Of a stretch of 64,000 nt of DNA, positions 1 through 10,600 are shown piece after piece. The notes under the pieces are model-generated. The model ran no database searches. It was given only the letters and a program-made list of their open reading frames with translations, and was not told the DNA's origin. Positions within the stretch are counted from its first letter, which is position 1; every line of letters begins with the position of its first letter. The stretch covers positions 124,001 to 188,000 of the forward strand of contig JAEZRV010000090.1 of assembly GCA_023444055.1 (NCBI GenBank), in the 5' to 3' direction. Both the position numbers and the translations under genes were made by a program. The DNA comes from Bacillota bacterium. GTDB lineage: Bacteria; Bacillota; Clostridia; Acetivibrionales; DSM-1351.

Positions 1-1205
1 TCACGTCTCATGCTATCTAATTTTTGCTGCTCAGTAACATCATGCAGCACAACAATAACTCCTTCAGGCTTTCTATTTGTATCAGTAAATACTGCAAAGT
101 AAACCTTGACATACATATCGTTGAGGATCGTATCTAATTCTCTAACAGGAGTCTCCTCAAAATATAAGATATTTTCGAGCTTAACGTCCAAGCCCACATT
201 TTCGGCAAACTCTCCAAAGGATTTATTTTCAATGTTCTCTCCCAACAATTTTCTAGCAGCAGGATTTACATGAATCACAATACCTTTAAGATTATAAGCT
301 AACACACCATCTGCCATATAATTCAATATAGTTGTAACCTTATTTTTCTCACTTGATATTTCAGAAAGAGTACTCTTTAGCTCCCGGGCCATATAGTTGA
401 AGGTTTTTGTAAGATTTCCTATTTCATCCTCAGATTTAACTGTCAACTGTTGGTCGAAATCACCTTGTGCAACCTTTTCAGCCTTGTGCATAACACTTAT
501 AATTGGAGAAGTAATAGTCTTTGACAATAGATACCCAAGAAGCAGCGATAAAAAAACAGCAACAATCGCACAGTAAAAAATAAGCCAATTAAATTTTTCT
601 AAAATTTCTGCCCAGGCATCTTTTTGGTACGTAAAGTAAAACACAATGTTTCCATTGGGTCCTTTTGGAAATAAAATATATTCAAAGTATTGGTTGTCAT
701 TGTTTACTTTAATAATCTCATTGTTGTGACTTTTTTCTTCAAACCCATCTAACTTACCGAATGCCCAAATAGTTGCCAGATTAACAGATTTTACAAGAAG
801 TTGATTTGCATATTCTTCAGGATAATTTTGATATTTCTCATCAGAAGAATAAATAATTGCTTTTGGAAATGCAATATCCTTCTTAGAATTATCAATAATA
901 GTGATATTTAGATACTTAGGATTTACCCCAAAAAATCTCTCATCACTGTTAACACTGAAATAGTCTAAAAAAACATCATTGGTTAACCGCTCTATATTTA
1001 AATCTGTGATAGCTCTATAGTCTTTCCAGTTTTTATACCCATTATCAATATTTTCGGTAAAATTTTTAAAGTATATTGTCTGAAGCCCAGAATTTATTCC
1101 TATATATACTACGCAAACTAAAATTATACACATAGAAATAAAAATGTATACAAGCTTCCACTGCAAGCTCCGCAGTAGTTTTAAAAAGTTTCTCCAAAAC
1201 TTCAT
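1..1205 (-). CDS. walK: WalK/VicK-type sensor histidine kinase, C-terminal part cut by window edge
   Basis: The reading frame starts at an ATG at 1205 with AGAGGAG just upstream and stays open to base 1, so the catalytic half lies outside the window. Visible order: short cytoplasmic start, first membrane segment at about residues 16-38, an extracytoplasmic domain to about 204, second membrane segment about 205-228, HAMP linker about 229-282 and a PAS domain about 290-390. The frame breaks off at the start of the dimerisation helix (residues DSMRR). It follows the WalR-like regulator gene by 79 bp on the same strand, the usual order for walRK. In Firmicutes this kinase adjusts cell-wall hydrolase genes. 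The assignment rests on domain order and on the partner; the phosphoacceptor histidine is not visible. Confidence 0.85.
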   Translation of the reverse strand, partial: MKFWRNFLKLLRSLQWKLVYIFISMCIILVCVVYIGINSGLQTIYFKNFTENIDNGYKNWKDYRAITDLNIERLTNDVFLDYFSVNSDERFFGVNPKYLNITIIDNSKKDIAFPKAIIYSSDEKYQNYPEEYANQLLVKSVNLATIWAFGKLDGFEEKSHNNEIIKVNNDNQYFEYILFPKGPNGNIVFYFTYQKDAWAEILEKFNWLIFYCAIVAVFLSLLLGYLLSKTITSPIISVMHKAEKVAQGDFDQQLTVKSEDEIGNLTKTFNYMARELKSTLSEISSEKNKVTTILNYMADGVLAYNLKGIVIHVNPAARKLLGENIENKSFGEFAENVGLDVKLENILYFEETPVRELDTILNDMYVKVYFAVFTDTNRKPEGVIVVLHDVTEQQKLDSMRR

Positions 1206-1284
1206 ATTAACTCCTCTTTATTTTCAAACATGCAAAAAGCTCTATGATTTACAAAATAAAGAATCATAGAACCTTATACATATG

Positions 1285-1977
1285 TTATACATTAAAATAG
1301 TAACCTACTCCACGCTTTGTAATGATATACTGAGGATTTGCAGGATCAACCTCAAGTTTCTCACGAACTCTTCTGACTGTAACATCTACAGTTCTAACAT
1401 CTCCGTAATATTCATAACCCCATACCTTTTCAAGCAGAGTTTCTCGTGAAAAAATAGTTCCCTTCTCCAAAGCTAAAAACTTAACCAGCTCGAATTCACG
1501 AAGTGTTAATTCTACAACCTTGTCCCCTCTTCTTACCTCATATCTATCAATATCTATGGTTAAATCACCAAATTTGGCGACACGAGGCTTATCCTCATTT
1601 AATTGTTCTCCAGGTATAGTTCTTCTTAGATTAGCCTTAACACGAGCCATAAGCTCTCTTGGGCTAAATGGCTTTGTTATATAGTCATCTGCACCTAACT
1701 CAAGTCCTAGTACTTTGTCAACCTCTTCTTCTTTAGCTGTTAACATCAGAATAGGAGTTGATATTGTCTGTCTAAGCTTTCTACAAACTGTGAAGCCGTC
1801 CATTTTTGGCAACATTATATCTAAAAGAATAAGATCTGGATTTTGAGACAATGCTAAGTTAACTGCCTCTTCACCATCATAAGCCTCAATGGTTTCATAT
1901 CCTTCTTTTTTTAGATTGAACTTTAATATATCGGCAATGTTTTTCTCATCATCAACAATTAGTATCTTTTTATTCAA
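1285..1977 (-). CDS. walR: OmpR-family response regulator, WalR/YycF-like
   Basis: 230 residues, the full length for the family. The receiver domain has the acidic pair D9-D10, the phosphoacceptor D53 in LLDIMLP and the conserved lysine in TKPFS near residue 102. The C-terminal winged helix contains WGYEYYGDVRTVDVTVRRVR, which closely resembles the DNA-binding domain of WalR/YycF, hence the gene name rather than a generic PhoP label. The start is a TTG at 1977 preceded by GGGGTG. WalR regulators control peptidoglycan remodelling, which fits the surface-biosynthesis surroundings. The usual walHIJ auxiliary genes are not seen on this side; the downstream side is outside the window. Confidence 0.88.
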   Translation of the reverse strand: MNKKILIVDDEKNIADILKFNLKKEGYETIEAYDGEEAVNLALSQNPDLILLDIMLPKMDGFTVCRKLRQTISTPILMLTAKEEEVDKVLGLELGADDYITKPFSPRELMARVKANLRRTIPGEQLNEDKPRVAKFGDLTIDIDRYEVRRGDKVVELTLREFELVKFLALEKGTIFSRETLLEKVWGYEYYGDVRTVDVTVRRVREKLEVDPANPQYIITKRGVGYYFNV

Positions 1978-2320
1978 TATAGCACCCCTAACAATAAAAT
2001 TTTGAAGCGAAACACATACATAAATTTACAATATATATATCATTATATCATTAATCTATTGTAATTAAAAATTATTATTTTAGAATTAAATGTATATTGT
2101 ATATATTAGACGTACTGAATAATTAAATGTTGCAAATTTTATTTATTATTTTTCAATTCAATTTTAGCATATCTAAACATCATAAAATTTATGCTACACA
2201 GGAAACTTTTCTTTAGTAAAACCTTTAACGGCTTTTATGACTCTTTTGATGTTAAGTATGCCCTTTATGTGTTCAAAATTTTTTTAACTCAAATCCATTA
2301 ATCTTATCAAGTATATTTCT
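1978..2320. other. Intergenic region upstream of walR
   Basis: This AT-rich gap of 343 bp holds no convincing gene. A TATAAT-like -10 hexamer on the minus strand at 2042-2047 lies about 65 bp before the walR start, but the matching -35 region (TTTTAA) is poor. No strong terminator for the dehydratase gene's side is apparent. Confidence 0.4.
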
Positions 2321-4159
2321 CTAAGAACTCTGTTTATAATTAGGCACTATAACCTTCATATAGTCAATTACTTCATCTGAGTTTGTTATTAAAATATTCT
2401 TCAGGCATTCGATTTCTCTCATTAAAATAGCTACATCAGTATGCAAAGGCTGTGCTACATAAATCTTATCATTCTTAGTAGCCTGTACACCTTCCTCTGC
2501 AAGCAGTAGCTCCTCGTACAGTTTTTCTCCTGGTCTTAGTCCAGTAAACTCAATCTTAATATCAACGTCTGGTTCAAAACCTGAAAGCTTTATCAAGTTT
2601 CTAGCCAAGTCGTATATCTTCACAGGTTCACCCATATCCAATACAAATATCTCTCCGCCATCAGCCATTGCACCAGCCTGTAGAACAAGCTGTGCTGCCT
2701 CAGGTATGGTCATAAAATATCTAATAATTTCAGGATGAGTTACTGTAACAGGTCCACCTTGTTCTATTTGCTTTTTAAATAGCGGTATAACGCTTCCATT
2801 GCTACCTAATACATTTCCAAATCTAACAGCTACAAACTCTGTTTTGCTTTGTTTTGCATAGGCCTGAATAATCATTTCAGCTACTCTCTTTGTAGCCCCC
2901 ATAATATTTGTTGGGTTTACTGCCTTGTCAGTGGATATCATAACAAATCGCTTAGTAGCATATTTATCAGCACATTGAACAACATTCAGTGTTCCAAAAA
3001 CATTGTTCTTAATTGCTTCTGTAGGATTAGCTTCCATCAAAGGCACATGTTTGTGTGCTGCTGCATGAAATACGATATCAGGTCTGTATGTCTTGAAAAT
3101 ATTATCAAGCCTATTCTTTTCTCTAATACTAGCTATAATAGTATTGAGCTTTAAATCTGGATAGTTAGCTAATAATTCATTCTGAATATCATAAGCATTA
3201 TTTTCATAGTTGTCCAATATAATTAACTGCTTTGGTGAAAATGTTGCAATCTGCCTGCACAGTTCAGAGCCAATAGACCCACCGCCGCCAGTAACTAAAA
3301 CAGTCTGATTTTCTATACAAGAAGTTATTTCTACTAAATCTAGAACCACCTGATCTCTTGGAAGCAAGTCTTCTATTGACACATCCCTTATCTTTTGTAT
3401 GATTACAGACTCATCTATAAGCTGTGTTACCGATGGGAGTATCTTTACCTTGCAGGTTTTTTGTGAGCACTGTTCAAATATATAATTAATAGTCTTAGTT
3501 GATGCTGAAGGTACTGCAACAATAACCTCATCAATTTCATATTTTTCAAGGACATCGGATATACTTTCATCATTCCCAACTATAGGCACTCCATTTATAT
3601 TCTTGCCGCTTTTCATAGGATCATTATCTATTATTGCTACTGGAAGACTTTTCATTTCTGGATGTCTTTTTAGCTCCCTTATAACTGATGCACCAGTATC
3701 TCCTCCACCCACAACCAGTACCTTCTTGGCGTTTGTGAAACGAATCATTTCCCCCATTTTTATCCTTCTAAAAATTCTATATGCAAATCTTGCCCCTGCA
3801 ATCAAAAAGATATCTGTAAGAATTGTTATAAGAAAAATACTTCGTGGCACATCGAGATCCACTACAAAAATATAAGCTTGCATAAAAGAATTGGATATAA
3901 AGACAGCGATAACTATATAAAAAACCTCATGTATCCCTGCATATTCCCAAAGACTACTGTAAAGCTTAAATATAGAAAACCATATGACCTTTATTATCAC
4001 AGCTACTATAATGACGTGTGGAATCGTACTTATAAACCTTGGGTCTATATAACCAAAGCCTCCATCAGAAAATCTTAATAAATATGCACTATAGACAGAT
4101 ATACTTATAAGAAGAATGTCAAGGAGCATTAAAAGTTTATTTCTAATTTCTCTTTTCAT
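2321..4159 (-). CDS. Membrane-anchored nucleotide-sugar 4,6-dehydratase, CapD/WbpM/PglF family
   Basis: 612 residues, the long form of the family: about four N-terminal membrane segments, a first Rossmann domain (VVGGGDTGA near residue 153) and a catalytic short-chain dehydrogenase domain starting at GGGGSIGSEL near 290. The catalytic motif reads MGATK near 420; methionine replacing the usual tyrosine is typical of this membrane subgroup. Known members convert UDP-GlcNAc to a 4-keto-6-deoxy sugar, the first step towards bacillosamine or related amino sugars. It is the last gene of the minus-strand polysaccharide cluster, 119 bp after a PglC-like transferase. With the DegT aminotransferase at 15235-16422 this suggests an amino sugar, but no acetyltransferase is seen nearby. 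The substrate is inferred, not shown. Confidence 0.88.
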   Translation of the reverse strand: MKREIRNKLLMLLDILLISISVYSAYLLRFSDGGFGYIDPRFISTIPHVIIVAVIIKVIWFSIFKLYSSLWEYAGIHEVFYIVIAVFISNSFMQAYIFVVDLDVPRSIFLITILTDIFLIAGARFAYRIFRRIKMGEMIRFTNAKKVLVVGGGDTGASVIRELKRHPEMKSLPVAIIDNDPMKSGKNINGVPIVGNDESISDVLEKYEIDEVIVAVPSASTKTINYIFEQCSQKTCKVKILPSVTQLIDESVIIQKIRDVSIEDLLPRDQVVLDLVEITSCIENQTVLVTGGGGSIGSELCRQIATFSPKQLIILDNYENNAYDIQNELLANYPDLKLNTIIASIREKNRLDNIFKTYRPDIVFHAAAHKHVPLMEANPTEAIKNNVFGTLNVVQCADKYATKRFVMISTDKAVNPTNIMGATKRVAEMIIQAYAKQSKTEFVAVRFGNVLGSNGSVIPLFKKQIEQGGPVTVTHPEIIRYFMTIPEAAQLVLQAGAMADGGEIFVLDMGEPVKIYDLARNLIKLSGFEPDVDIKIEFTGLRPGEKLYEELLLAEEGVQATKNDKIYVAQPLHTDVAILMREIECLKNILITNSDEVIDYMKVIVPNYKQSS

Positions 4160-4278
4160 TATAATTTCTATCCCCCTATATAAACATAATCAACCTCAAT
4201 CTATACCAATACTGTTAATATTATAGCAAACAATTTTTCAAATAATAATTATGTTACAAAATCTTAATAAACAATATA

Positions 4279-4887
4279 TTACATTTTAATAAAGGATTCC
4301 GGTTTTCCTTCAACCCGCTTCTTCCCTTCCACAACACCATATCCAAATAATGCTTTGTAAAAAGTTATAAAAATAATCTTGATATCAAACCATAAGGATT
4401 GAAGCTTAATATAATCGCTATCAAACTTCACTTTTTCAGGTATCTCCAGCTCATCTCTTCCATTGATTTGAGCCCAGCCAGTTACACCTGGTCTTACTTC
4501 ATTTACATGGTATTCATCTCTCAAAGATATGAGGTCATATTGATTATATAAAGCTGGTCTAGGACCCACAAAGCTCATTTCACCTTTTAATATATTATAC
4601 AACTGTGGAAGCTCGTCTAAGCTTGTTTTTCTTAATATCTTTCCCACTGGTGTTATATACTTTTCAGGACTTTCCAGCAAATGAGTAGGCATGTTTTTAG
4701 GTGTTTCCAAGTACATTGTTCGGTATTTATAAATATAAAATTCTTTCTTTCCTTTCCCGATACGTCTTTGCTTAAATAAAACAGGACCTCTGGATGTTAT
4801 CTTAATAATTATCCCTATTAGTAGAAAAACTGGTATTAATACTAATATTAATATAAATGAAAATACGAAATCACAAAATCTCTTCAT
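4279..4887 (-). CDS. PglC-type phosphoglycosyl transferase (initiating sugar transferase)
   Basis: About 202 residues. One N-terminal re-entrant or membrane helix (residues 5-30) is followed by the bacterial sugar transferase domain with KYRTM, SLDELPQLYNILKGEMSFVGPRP and PGVTGWAQINGR. Such small monotopic enzymes transfer a phosphosugar from a UDP-sugar to undecaprenyl phosphate and so start glycan assembly. I prefer the ATG at 4887 because GGGGGAG sits 8 nt ahead of it; a GTG at 4896 is too close to that site. It lies 10 bp after a GT2 gene and before the dehydratase, a PglF-PglC-like pairing. The sugar is unknown; diacetylbacillosamine, QuiNAc or a hexose are all possible. Confidence 0.88.
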   Translation of the reverse strand: MKRFCDFVFSFILILVLIPVFLLIGIIIKITSRGPVLFKQRRIGKGKKEFYIYKYRTMYLETPKNMPTHLLESPEKYITPVGKILRKTSLDELPQLYNILKGEMSFVGPRPALYNQYDLISLRDEYHVNEVRPGVTGWAQINGRDELEIPEKVKFDSDYIKLQSLWFDIKIIFITFYKALFGYGVVEGKKRVEGKPESFIKM

Positions 4888-4906
4888 ATTTGACACTCCC
4901 CCTAAA

Positions 4907-5770
4907 CTATCTTTTCTTTATCTTAGTTGCCACAATAGATACAAGCTTCATAACTATTACCATTAACTTAATCGTTATATAAGCAGCAAGATTTTCATCT
5001 TTATAATTTTTTCTGAAGTAAATAAGCGCAGAATCAAAGAAATTTCTAGTAACACCTTCACTCCTTAGCCTGCTGCTCTGACCCTTCAGATGCACAACTT
5101 CAGCATTATGAACGTAATAGACCTCGTAGCCGCTTTTCTTTGCCCTAAAGCACAGGTCAATATCTTCAAAATGCATGAAAAAAGCTTCATCCAAAAGACC
5201 ACCTATTGTGCTTAAAACATCTCTTCTCACAAGCAAACATGCCCCAGAAACTGCATCAACCTCATGATCTATGGAGCTGTCCATATAAGTCATCAAATAG
5301 CTGCCGAACACTCTGCTTTTAGGGAACAATCTACTTAGTCCCGAAAAATGCGAAATTGAGTTTATCAACCTTGGAAACCCTCTCCGGCATGGAAGCTGTA
5401 ATGTCATATCGCTGTTTAGAAGCCGTGGCCCACAAATGGCTGTTTCCGTGTGCATGTCCATGAACTGAACAAGTGTGTTAAGAGCTTCACCAAGTACAAG
5501 GGTATCAGAATTAAGCAACAGAATATAATCCCCAGAGCACATTTGTAACCCTTGATTGTTAGCTTTTGCAAAACCAGCATTATAATTATTTTCTATAAGC
5601 TTGACTTTTTGAAACTGTGACTTTAGCAAATCTACACTACCATCTACAGAACAGTTATCAACAACAATAATCTCGTATTCAAGCTTGTTCAGACTGCTCT
5701 CTATTGAATTTATACAATCGGCTAAAAGCTTTTTTGTATTGTAGCTCACAATTATGATAGAAAGTTTCAT
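4907..5770 (-). CDS. Family 2 glycosyltransferase, rhamnosyltransferase-like
   Basis: 287 residues, GT-A fold. The N-terminus SIIIVSYNTKKLL, the nucleotide site VVDNCSVDGS and the metal-binding NSDT motif (about residues 88-91) are intact, and FMHFEDIDLCFRAKKSGY matches the acceptor-side motif of WbbL/RfbF-like dTDP-rhamnosyltransferases. A hydrophobic helix lies near the C-terminus (about 265-280). With complete rml genes in the same cluster, a dTDP-rhamnose donor is plausible, but this is inference from motif and context. It is 26 bp downstream of another GT2 gene and 19 bp upstream of the PglC-like gene's start. Confidence 0.85.
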   Translation of the reverse strand: MKLSIIIVSYNTKKLLADCINSIESSLNKLEYEIIVVDNCSVDGSVDLLKSQFQKVKLIENNYNAGFAKANNQGLQMCSGDYILLLNSDTLVLGEALNTLVQFMDMHTETAICGPRLLNSDMTLQLPCRRGFPRLINSISHFSGLSRLFPKSRVFGSYLMTYMDSSIDHEVDAVSGACLLVRRDVLSTIGGLLDEAFFMHFEDIDLCFRAKKSGYEVYYVHNAEVVHLKGQSSRLRSEGVTRNFFDSALIYFRKNYKDENLAAYITIKLMVIVMKLVSIVATKIKKR

Positions 5771-5796
5771 TTTGACCTATTTCTCCACTAATTTAG

Positions 5797-6498
5797 TTAC
5801 CTAGCTAAATGACGTTTAATAAGCTCATAGGCTAAATTTATACGCCACATTATGGGTTTCAAGAGAAATTTTCTCTTTAACGCAGTTACATTTGCTGCAT
5901 GCCTTCTATAGTATACCAGCTTTTCTGGTATAAATAAATTGTTTCCATAAAGTTCCGATAAGAGGCCTATCCAGCTATCGTGCATAGGGATTTTATTAGG
6001 GAAAGGAAGTATGATGTCCTTTAGCTCCTGCCGAAATGCCATGCAGCAGCCCAAAAATGTGTTCTTCACAAAATTTTTGGCAAAGCCACTGCCTGAGTTC
6101 ATCAGCTTTATAAAGGACGTTTCGATAACATTGAGGTTTTCATCAGTAACATACGCATCAGATACTATTAGGCTTACATCTGTAGAAGAAAAGTATTCCT
6201 TAAGAGTCTTAACCTTATCTGGGCACCACACATCATCTTGATCACAGAGAATGATAATGTCTCCCGATGTATGGCTTATAGCATTCTCAAAGTTGCTGAT
6301 AACACCTTTTTTGGGGTTAGTATATACCTGTATTTGAGTACAACAAAATCCGGCGATAATCTCCAGGGTTCTATCAGTGGAGCCATCGTCGGATATAATA
6401 ATTTCGTCCTCCGAGGTCAGTTGCGGGAGAATACTACTAAGCTGTTCAGTTATGTATTTCTCGCCATTGTAGGTGGCAAGAGCGACTGAGATATGCAT
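5797..6498 (-). CDS. Family 2 glycosyltransferase
   Basis: About 233 residues from the ATG at 6498, giving MHISVALATYNGEKY, the expected GT2 beginning. Motifs: ISDDGSTDRT for nucleotide binding and ILCDQDDVW for the metal site, then HDSWIGLL in the acceptor half. In-frame ATGs exist at 6510, 6519 and 6528, but homologous proteins normally begin close to the first beta strand. No Shine-Dalgarno sequence lies directly ahead of 6498; the only strong one (GGAGGT) is at 6579-6584, separated from the start by a stem-loop, the same arrangement as at rmlB. The family resembles WcaA/RfaG-neighbour GT2 enzymes of capsule clusters. Donor and acceptor are unknown. Confidence 0.82.
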   Translation of the reverse strand: MHISVALATYNGEKYITEQLSSILPQLTSEDEIIISDDGSTDRTLEIIAGFCCTQIQVYTNPKKGVISNFENAISHTSGDIIILCDQDDVWCPDKVKTLKEYFSSTDVSLIVSDAYVTDENLNVIETSFIKLMNSGSGFAKNFVKNTFLGCCMAFRQELKDIILPFPNKIPMHDSWIGLLSELYGNNLFIPEKLVYYRRHAANVTALKRKFLLKPIMWRINLAYELIKRHLAR

Positions 6499-6615
6499 AA
6501 ATATGTCCATGTCCCACATTCTACACAAGAACTACAAGGAAATGTACATTTCCCTGACAGAAATGACACGGACTCGGTACCTCCTTTAAATGTATTAGAA
6601 ATTTCTTTCAACCTT
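6499..6615 (-). promoter_or_regulatory. Conserved leader with stem-loop between SD and start codon, copy A
   Basis: Read on the minus strand: AAGGTTGAAAGAAAT (6601-6615), spacer, AAGGAGGTACCGAG, then a stem whose arms are 6565-6573 and 6505-6513 (GTCCGTGTC with GACATGGAC, one G-U pair), then six bases (ATATTT) and the ATG at 6498. ATTTCTGTCA directly follows the 5' arm. Copy B before rmlB has the same order, the same SD, a stem with different but still pairing bases, and again six bases before ATG. The changes that keep pairing argue for a functional RNA fold. If the stem forms, the distance from SD to ATG becomes about 11 nt. Confidence 0.65.
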
Positions 6616-6670
6616 AGTACCTCAATAAAAATCCAGTTATTATTCAAAAAACACTTAAATAAGTTTAACA

Positions 6671-7585
6671 TTATTTACAATTAATAATTCTTTCATATTC
6701 TTTTTTTATCCCCATTTCTAGAGGTATATCAACTGAAAATCCCAAATTTTTTATATTAGTTATATCAAGTATATTTTTATTAACTAGGCCAACATTTTTT
6801 TGTATGTGGGCATAGTTTAATTTTGCATTTGTCACTTTTTCGCAGAGTTCTATTACTTCTAAAATTGTTGTTCCAACACCGCTTGCCACATTATATATTT
6901 TGTTCTTTGTACTGGCATTATTAATCACTATTTCAAAGGCTCTTACAAGGTCAGATATATAAATATAATCTCTTATTGTATTCAAATCTGTCCAAAATTC
7001 CATTTCTCTATTTTGAATAATATTTCTTATAATTATTGGTATTAAACCTTGCTGCTTGTTGGGTGTTTGATAACCACCAAAAGGATTTGAAATCCTCAAT
7101 ATTGTATATGGAATTTTATTCTCAATAAAATTAACTTTTAAGAAGCCTTCAAAAAATACTTTTTGTAGAGCATAGATGTTAGTTGGTTCTAAAGTTTGGT
7201 CTTCTGAAATTGGAAGTATGGCTTTATCGCCATAAACCGTGCCACCACTAGAAATATGAATAATACGTTGTACATCTCTCTTTGAAATATATAACAACAA
7301 GCTTGTTAACGTATTGTAGAATTTCAATTCTTCATCTATACCATTAATATTAGTTGTAGGAGAAATCGAACCAAGCGCATTTATTACTATATATTCTTTT
7401 AAATCAAAATCATATAGCTTGTCAATATCTGTAAAATCCAACTCACAAAACTTAAATTTTCCACAAGAAGCTTCGCTATATAAATTCTTTTTTTTATTAA
7501 TAACAGTTACGTCAAACTTTTCTGATAAAAAATTTGCCAGATTGTACCCTAAATAGCCACAACCTAGAATTAATATTTTTTCCAC
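6671..7585 (-). CDS. NAD-dependent epimerase/dehydratase (extended SDR family)
   Basis: 304 residues. The Rossmann motif is GCGYLGYN near residues 8-15, the serine motif HISSGGTVYG lies near 110, and the catalytic pair is YALQK near 138-142. RISNPFG and the downstream substrate-binding region match UDP-glucose 4-epimerase-like enzymes. The start is GTG at 7585 with GGAGAA upstream. It lies between the large multi-glycosyltransferase and a GT2 gene, so it probably makes a nucleotide sugar for this polymer. GalE activity is possible, but dehydratase or reductase activity cannot be excluded by reading alone. Overall AT content is higher than in rmlABCD. Confidence 0.8.
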   Translation of the reverse strand: MEKILILGCGYLGYNLANFLSEKFDVTVINKKKNLYSEASCGKFKFCELDFTDIDKLYDFDLKEYIVINALGSISPTTNINGIDEELKFYNTLTSLLLYISKRDVQRIIHISSGGTVYGDKAILPISEDQTLEPTNIYALQKVFFEGFLKVNFIENKIPYTILRISNPFGGYQTPNKQQGLIPIIIRNIIQNREMEFWTDLNTIRDYIYISDLVRAFEIVINNASTKNKIYNVASGVGTTILEVIELCEKVTNAKLNYAHIQKNVGLVNKNILDITNIKNLGFSVDIPLEMGIKKEYERIINCK

Positions 7586-7690
7586 AATAAAAAATTCTCC
7601 ATTCAGCCGATGTCGCTAGCGGCATATATAGTAATATAAAAATGATGTGCGACTATCACCAAATTTTTAGTCTTTAAAACTATCTCCTAA

Positions 7691-10600
7691 TCAATTTAGC
7701 TCATCAATTAACGTAATCCAATATTTAATTACTGTCGTTTTTTCATTAGCTTTAAACAAGTCTATTGCCTTATCGCTTAATTTTTCATAGTCCTTAGTTT
7801 TTAAGAGATTCGCTATAGTCTTTTCTAAGTAGTCCTTCTGCATTTTTTCTACAAATACAACACTAGGCTCGTCTGGCAAAAGCTCTTTAAAAGGTCTTGC
7901 TTCTTCAAACACAACAGATATTTTTCCAAAACTAGCTGCTTCAAATAATACAAGTGGCGACCCCTCAAACTTTGATGGTAAAACAAAAAATTCACAACCA
8001 TTATAATAATCACCAAGGTTATTTACAGTTCCAACTAATCTAACTCTTTCATTTAGTTGTTTTTTGTTAATTAATTCTTCTAATTCACTCCTTAAAACAC
8101 CTTCACCCGCGATAACCAAGTCAATATCGTTAAAAGAGTTAGCAATCCCTTCAAAAGCTTCGATTAATATATGCTGTTGCTTTTGATCTACAAGTCTGCC
8201 AGCTGTAAATATATATTTTCTATTATGTGGTACAAAATGTTTGTTTATATCTCTTTTTGTAATCATGTTAGGAATAATTTTTATATTTTCTGCCGGAATC
8301 CCTCTTTTAACGTAATCATTCTCGTATGTTTTCATGTTAACAATTAATTTGTCACAAATATGTGTTGAAATGCTGTGGCTGGATTTCCCAGGTGTTTCAT
8401 CTTCAAAAAATTCAATGCAATTATGCACCGCATATGCAATTTTTATCCCATTATTATGCAAGTCTTTTAAAGTTCCACTATCATCATGCCCAATACCAAG
8501 AGCAATACATTTTTTTATATCATTTTCAATAAAATAGTTTGATAGTGTTTCATTTAACCCAATGCAATAGTAATCAACATTAGGGTTTAAATCAAAAGGC
8601 AACTCGTTATTAGATGCAGTTCTATTAAATACAAAAACCTCGTATCCTAGTTCCGATAGCATATTGGCCTTTGTTATAAGGAGCATTTCTGCTCCTCCTT
8701 TCCCATAATTTAATCCCTGCATATAAATTGCTACTTTCGGCTTATTTTTAATCTTTAGGATATCGCCTACAATATATATTTTATCAAAATTAGTAGCATT
8801 TTTATCATTCGTCATACTAATATAATCTATCTTAGTAAGCTCTACCATTTTATTTTTTATAGAGTCTTCTATATAATACTTATCACAAACTTCCTTATGT
8901 ATTTTAAATGTTTCTACATAAGTTAAATCTATATTTTTACTTGTAACTGTATTAGCATGTCTTCTATGATTGTTTAATTGTCTGCTTGAATATGCTATTT
9001 TACCATACCTTAGCATTTCAACATAAAGTAGCCAGTCTCCAGCTTTTTTAAATTCCACAACTGTGTCAATTGTTTTTAATAAAATTTCTTTTTTGAATAC
9101 AACAGCAGAAACATTAGGTATAGTATTTCTAAAAGCTAAGGCATCTCTAACTTCAAATTTTCCTTCTAAGACATAATCTGATTTCCATTTATTTTCTTCA
9201 ATGTCCGTTAGCCACTCAATCTTTTCATAAGAACTGTAGTATTCATCATTTGCACCAACAATATTAGAATTTGCGTATGACATAACAACACTCTTGTCAC
9301 GATTACAAGGTAACAAAACAGTTTTTAGAAAATCATCAGAAGCATAATCATCTGCTTCTGCTATCCAAACATAATCTCCAGTTGCCAATTCTATGCCCTT
9401 TTTCCATTGGACAAAAACATTGCCAGCATTCTGTGAATTATAGCATGTAATAGTGATTTCAGGATATTTATCTTTATACTCTTCCAAAATAGAGATACTG
9501 TTATCTGGGCTACTATCATCTAGTAAAATAACTTCAAAATCTTTAAAATTCTGATTGTAAATACTATCTAACCTAGGCCTTAAATAATTTTCATAATTAT
9601 AATTAGGAACAATTACACTAACTAATGGTTTTTTGTTCATCTCACTATCAATAATTTTCTTAAATTGCTGACCAGCTTTGTTTACGGTATGTCTGAAAGT
9701 TACCTTTTTATAAGCATTTTCACCGAAAGTCTTTAGTATTTTTTTGTCAGACAGTTTTATAAGTGCCTCAGCCATGGCATCATAATTTAAATACGGCACT
9801 ACGATACCACAATCATTTTCAACAAATCCTGGCATACCTCCAGCATCCTCAAAACATACAATTGGTAGCTTACATTCAGCAGCCTCTAAGCACACTAAAG
9901 GAAAAGTATCTTCTATCGAAGGCAACAAAAATATATCACAGTAAGAAAAATATTCTCGTGTATTGTCTTGTGCTCCTATAAAATTAATTTGATTAGCAAG
10001 ATTTTTATTTTTAATTATATCTAAGCATTCTGTTCTTTCTTCGCCATCACCAATCCAAATAAAATAAAAGTCCAGCCCTTTGTTTATTACTTTTTCCGCA
10101 ACATTAATAAATCCTTTTGGATTTTTTATAAAAAATGTTGTTCCACAGGCTACTACAATAGTAGCATTTAGAGAGATATTATTTTTCTTTTTGAATTCTA
10201 TCTTTTCTTCATCAGTTTTTACAATATCAAATGGTTTAATAAAAGCGTTTATATGATCTAGTACCCTCGGCTTTACAGAATGATTTTTTAATAAGTTGTC
10301 TGTAACAGCTTTAGAAGCGCCTATAATCACCTCTGCCTTAGTTACTAATGTCTTTAGTTCTTCTGGGAACATGTTTATACTTTTTTCCAACTCATGTATA
10401 TACGCTACAATTTTATAACCTTTATTTTTATACAAGCTATCATATAGCTTAAATGAAGCCACAGTATTTAACATTATTATAGAACCGTTAGGAATATAAT
10501 CGTTAATCTCTTCTGCATCCAAATCATTACTTAACAATAATATGTTAGTAATTTGAGTAAATTTATTTAATAACTCGCCACCATTTAAAAGAATAATTTT

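Noticed and set aside
6499..6615. T-box-like GGAGGTACCGAG in the stem-loop leaders
   Set aside because: It resembles the T-box antiterminator core (GGGTGGTACCGCG), but the specifier stem, the terminator and the exact core are missing, and the neighbours are not tRNA-charging or amino-acid genes. It reads better as an SD with its flank.
6450..6671. A 73-codon frame overlapping the GT2 start and the copy A leader
   Set aside because: It is out of frame with the GT2 gene, has no family-like composition (Cys-rich by chance over the stem) and no counterpart at copy B, where the same position stops after five codons.
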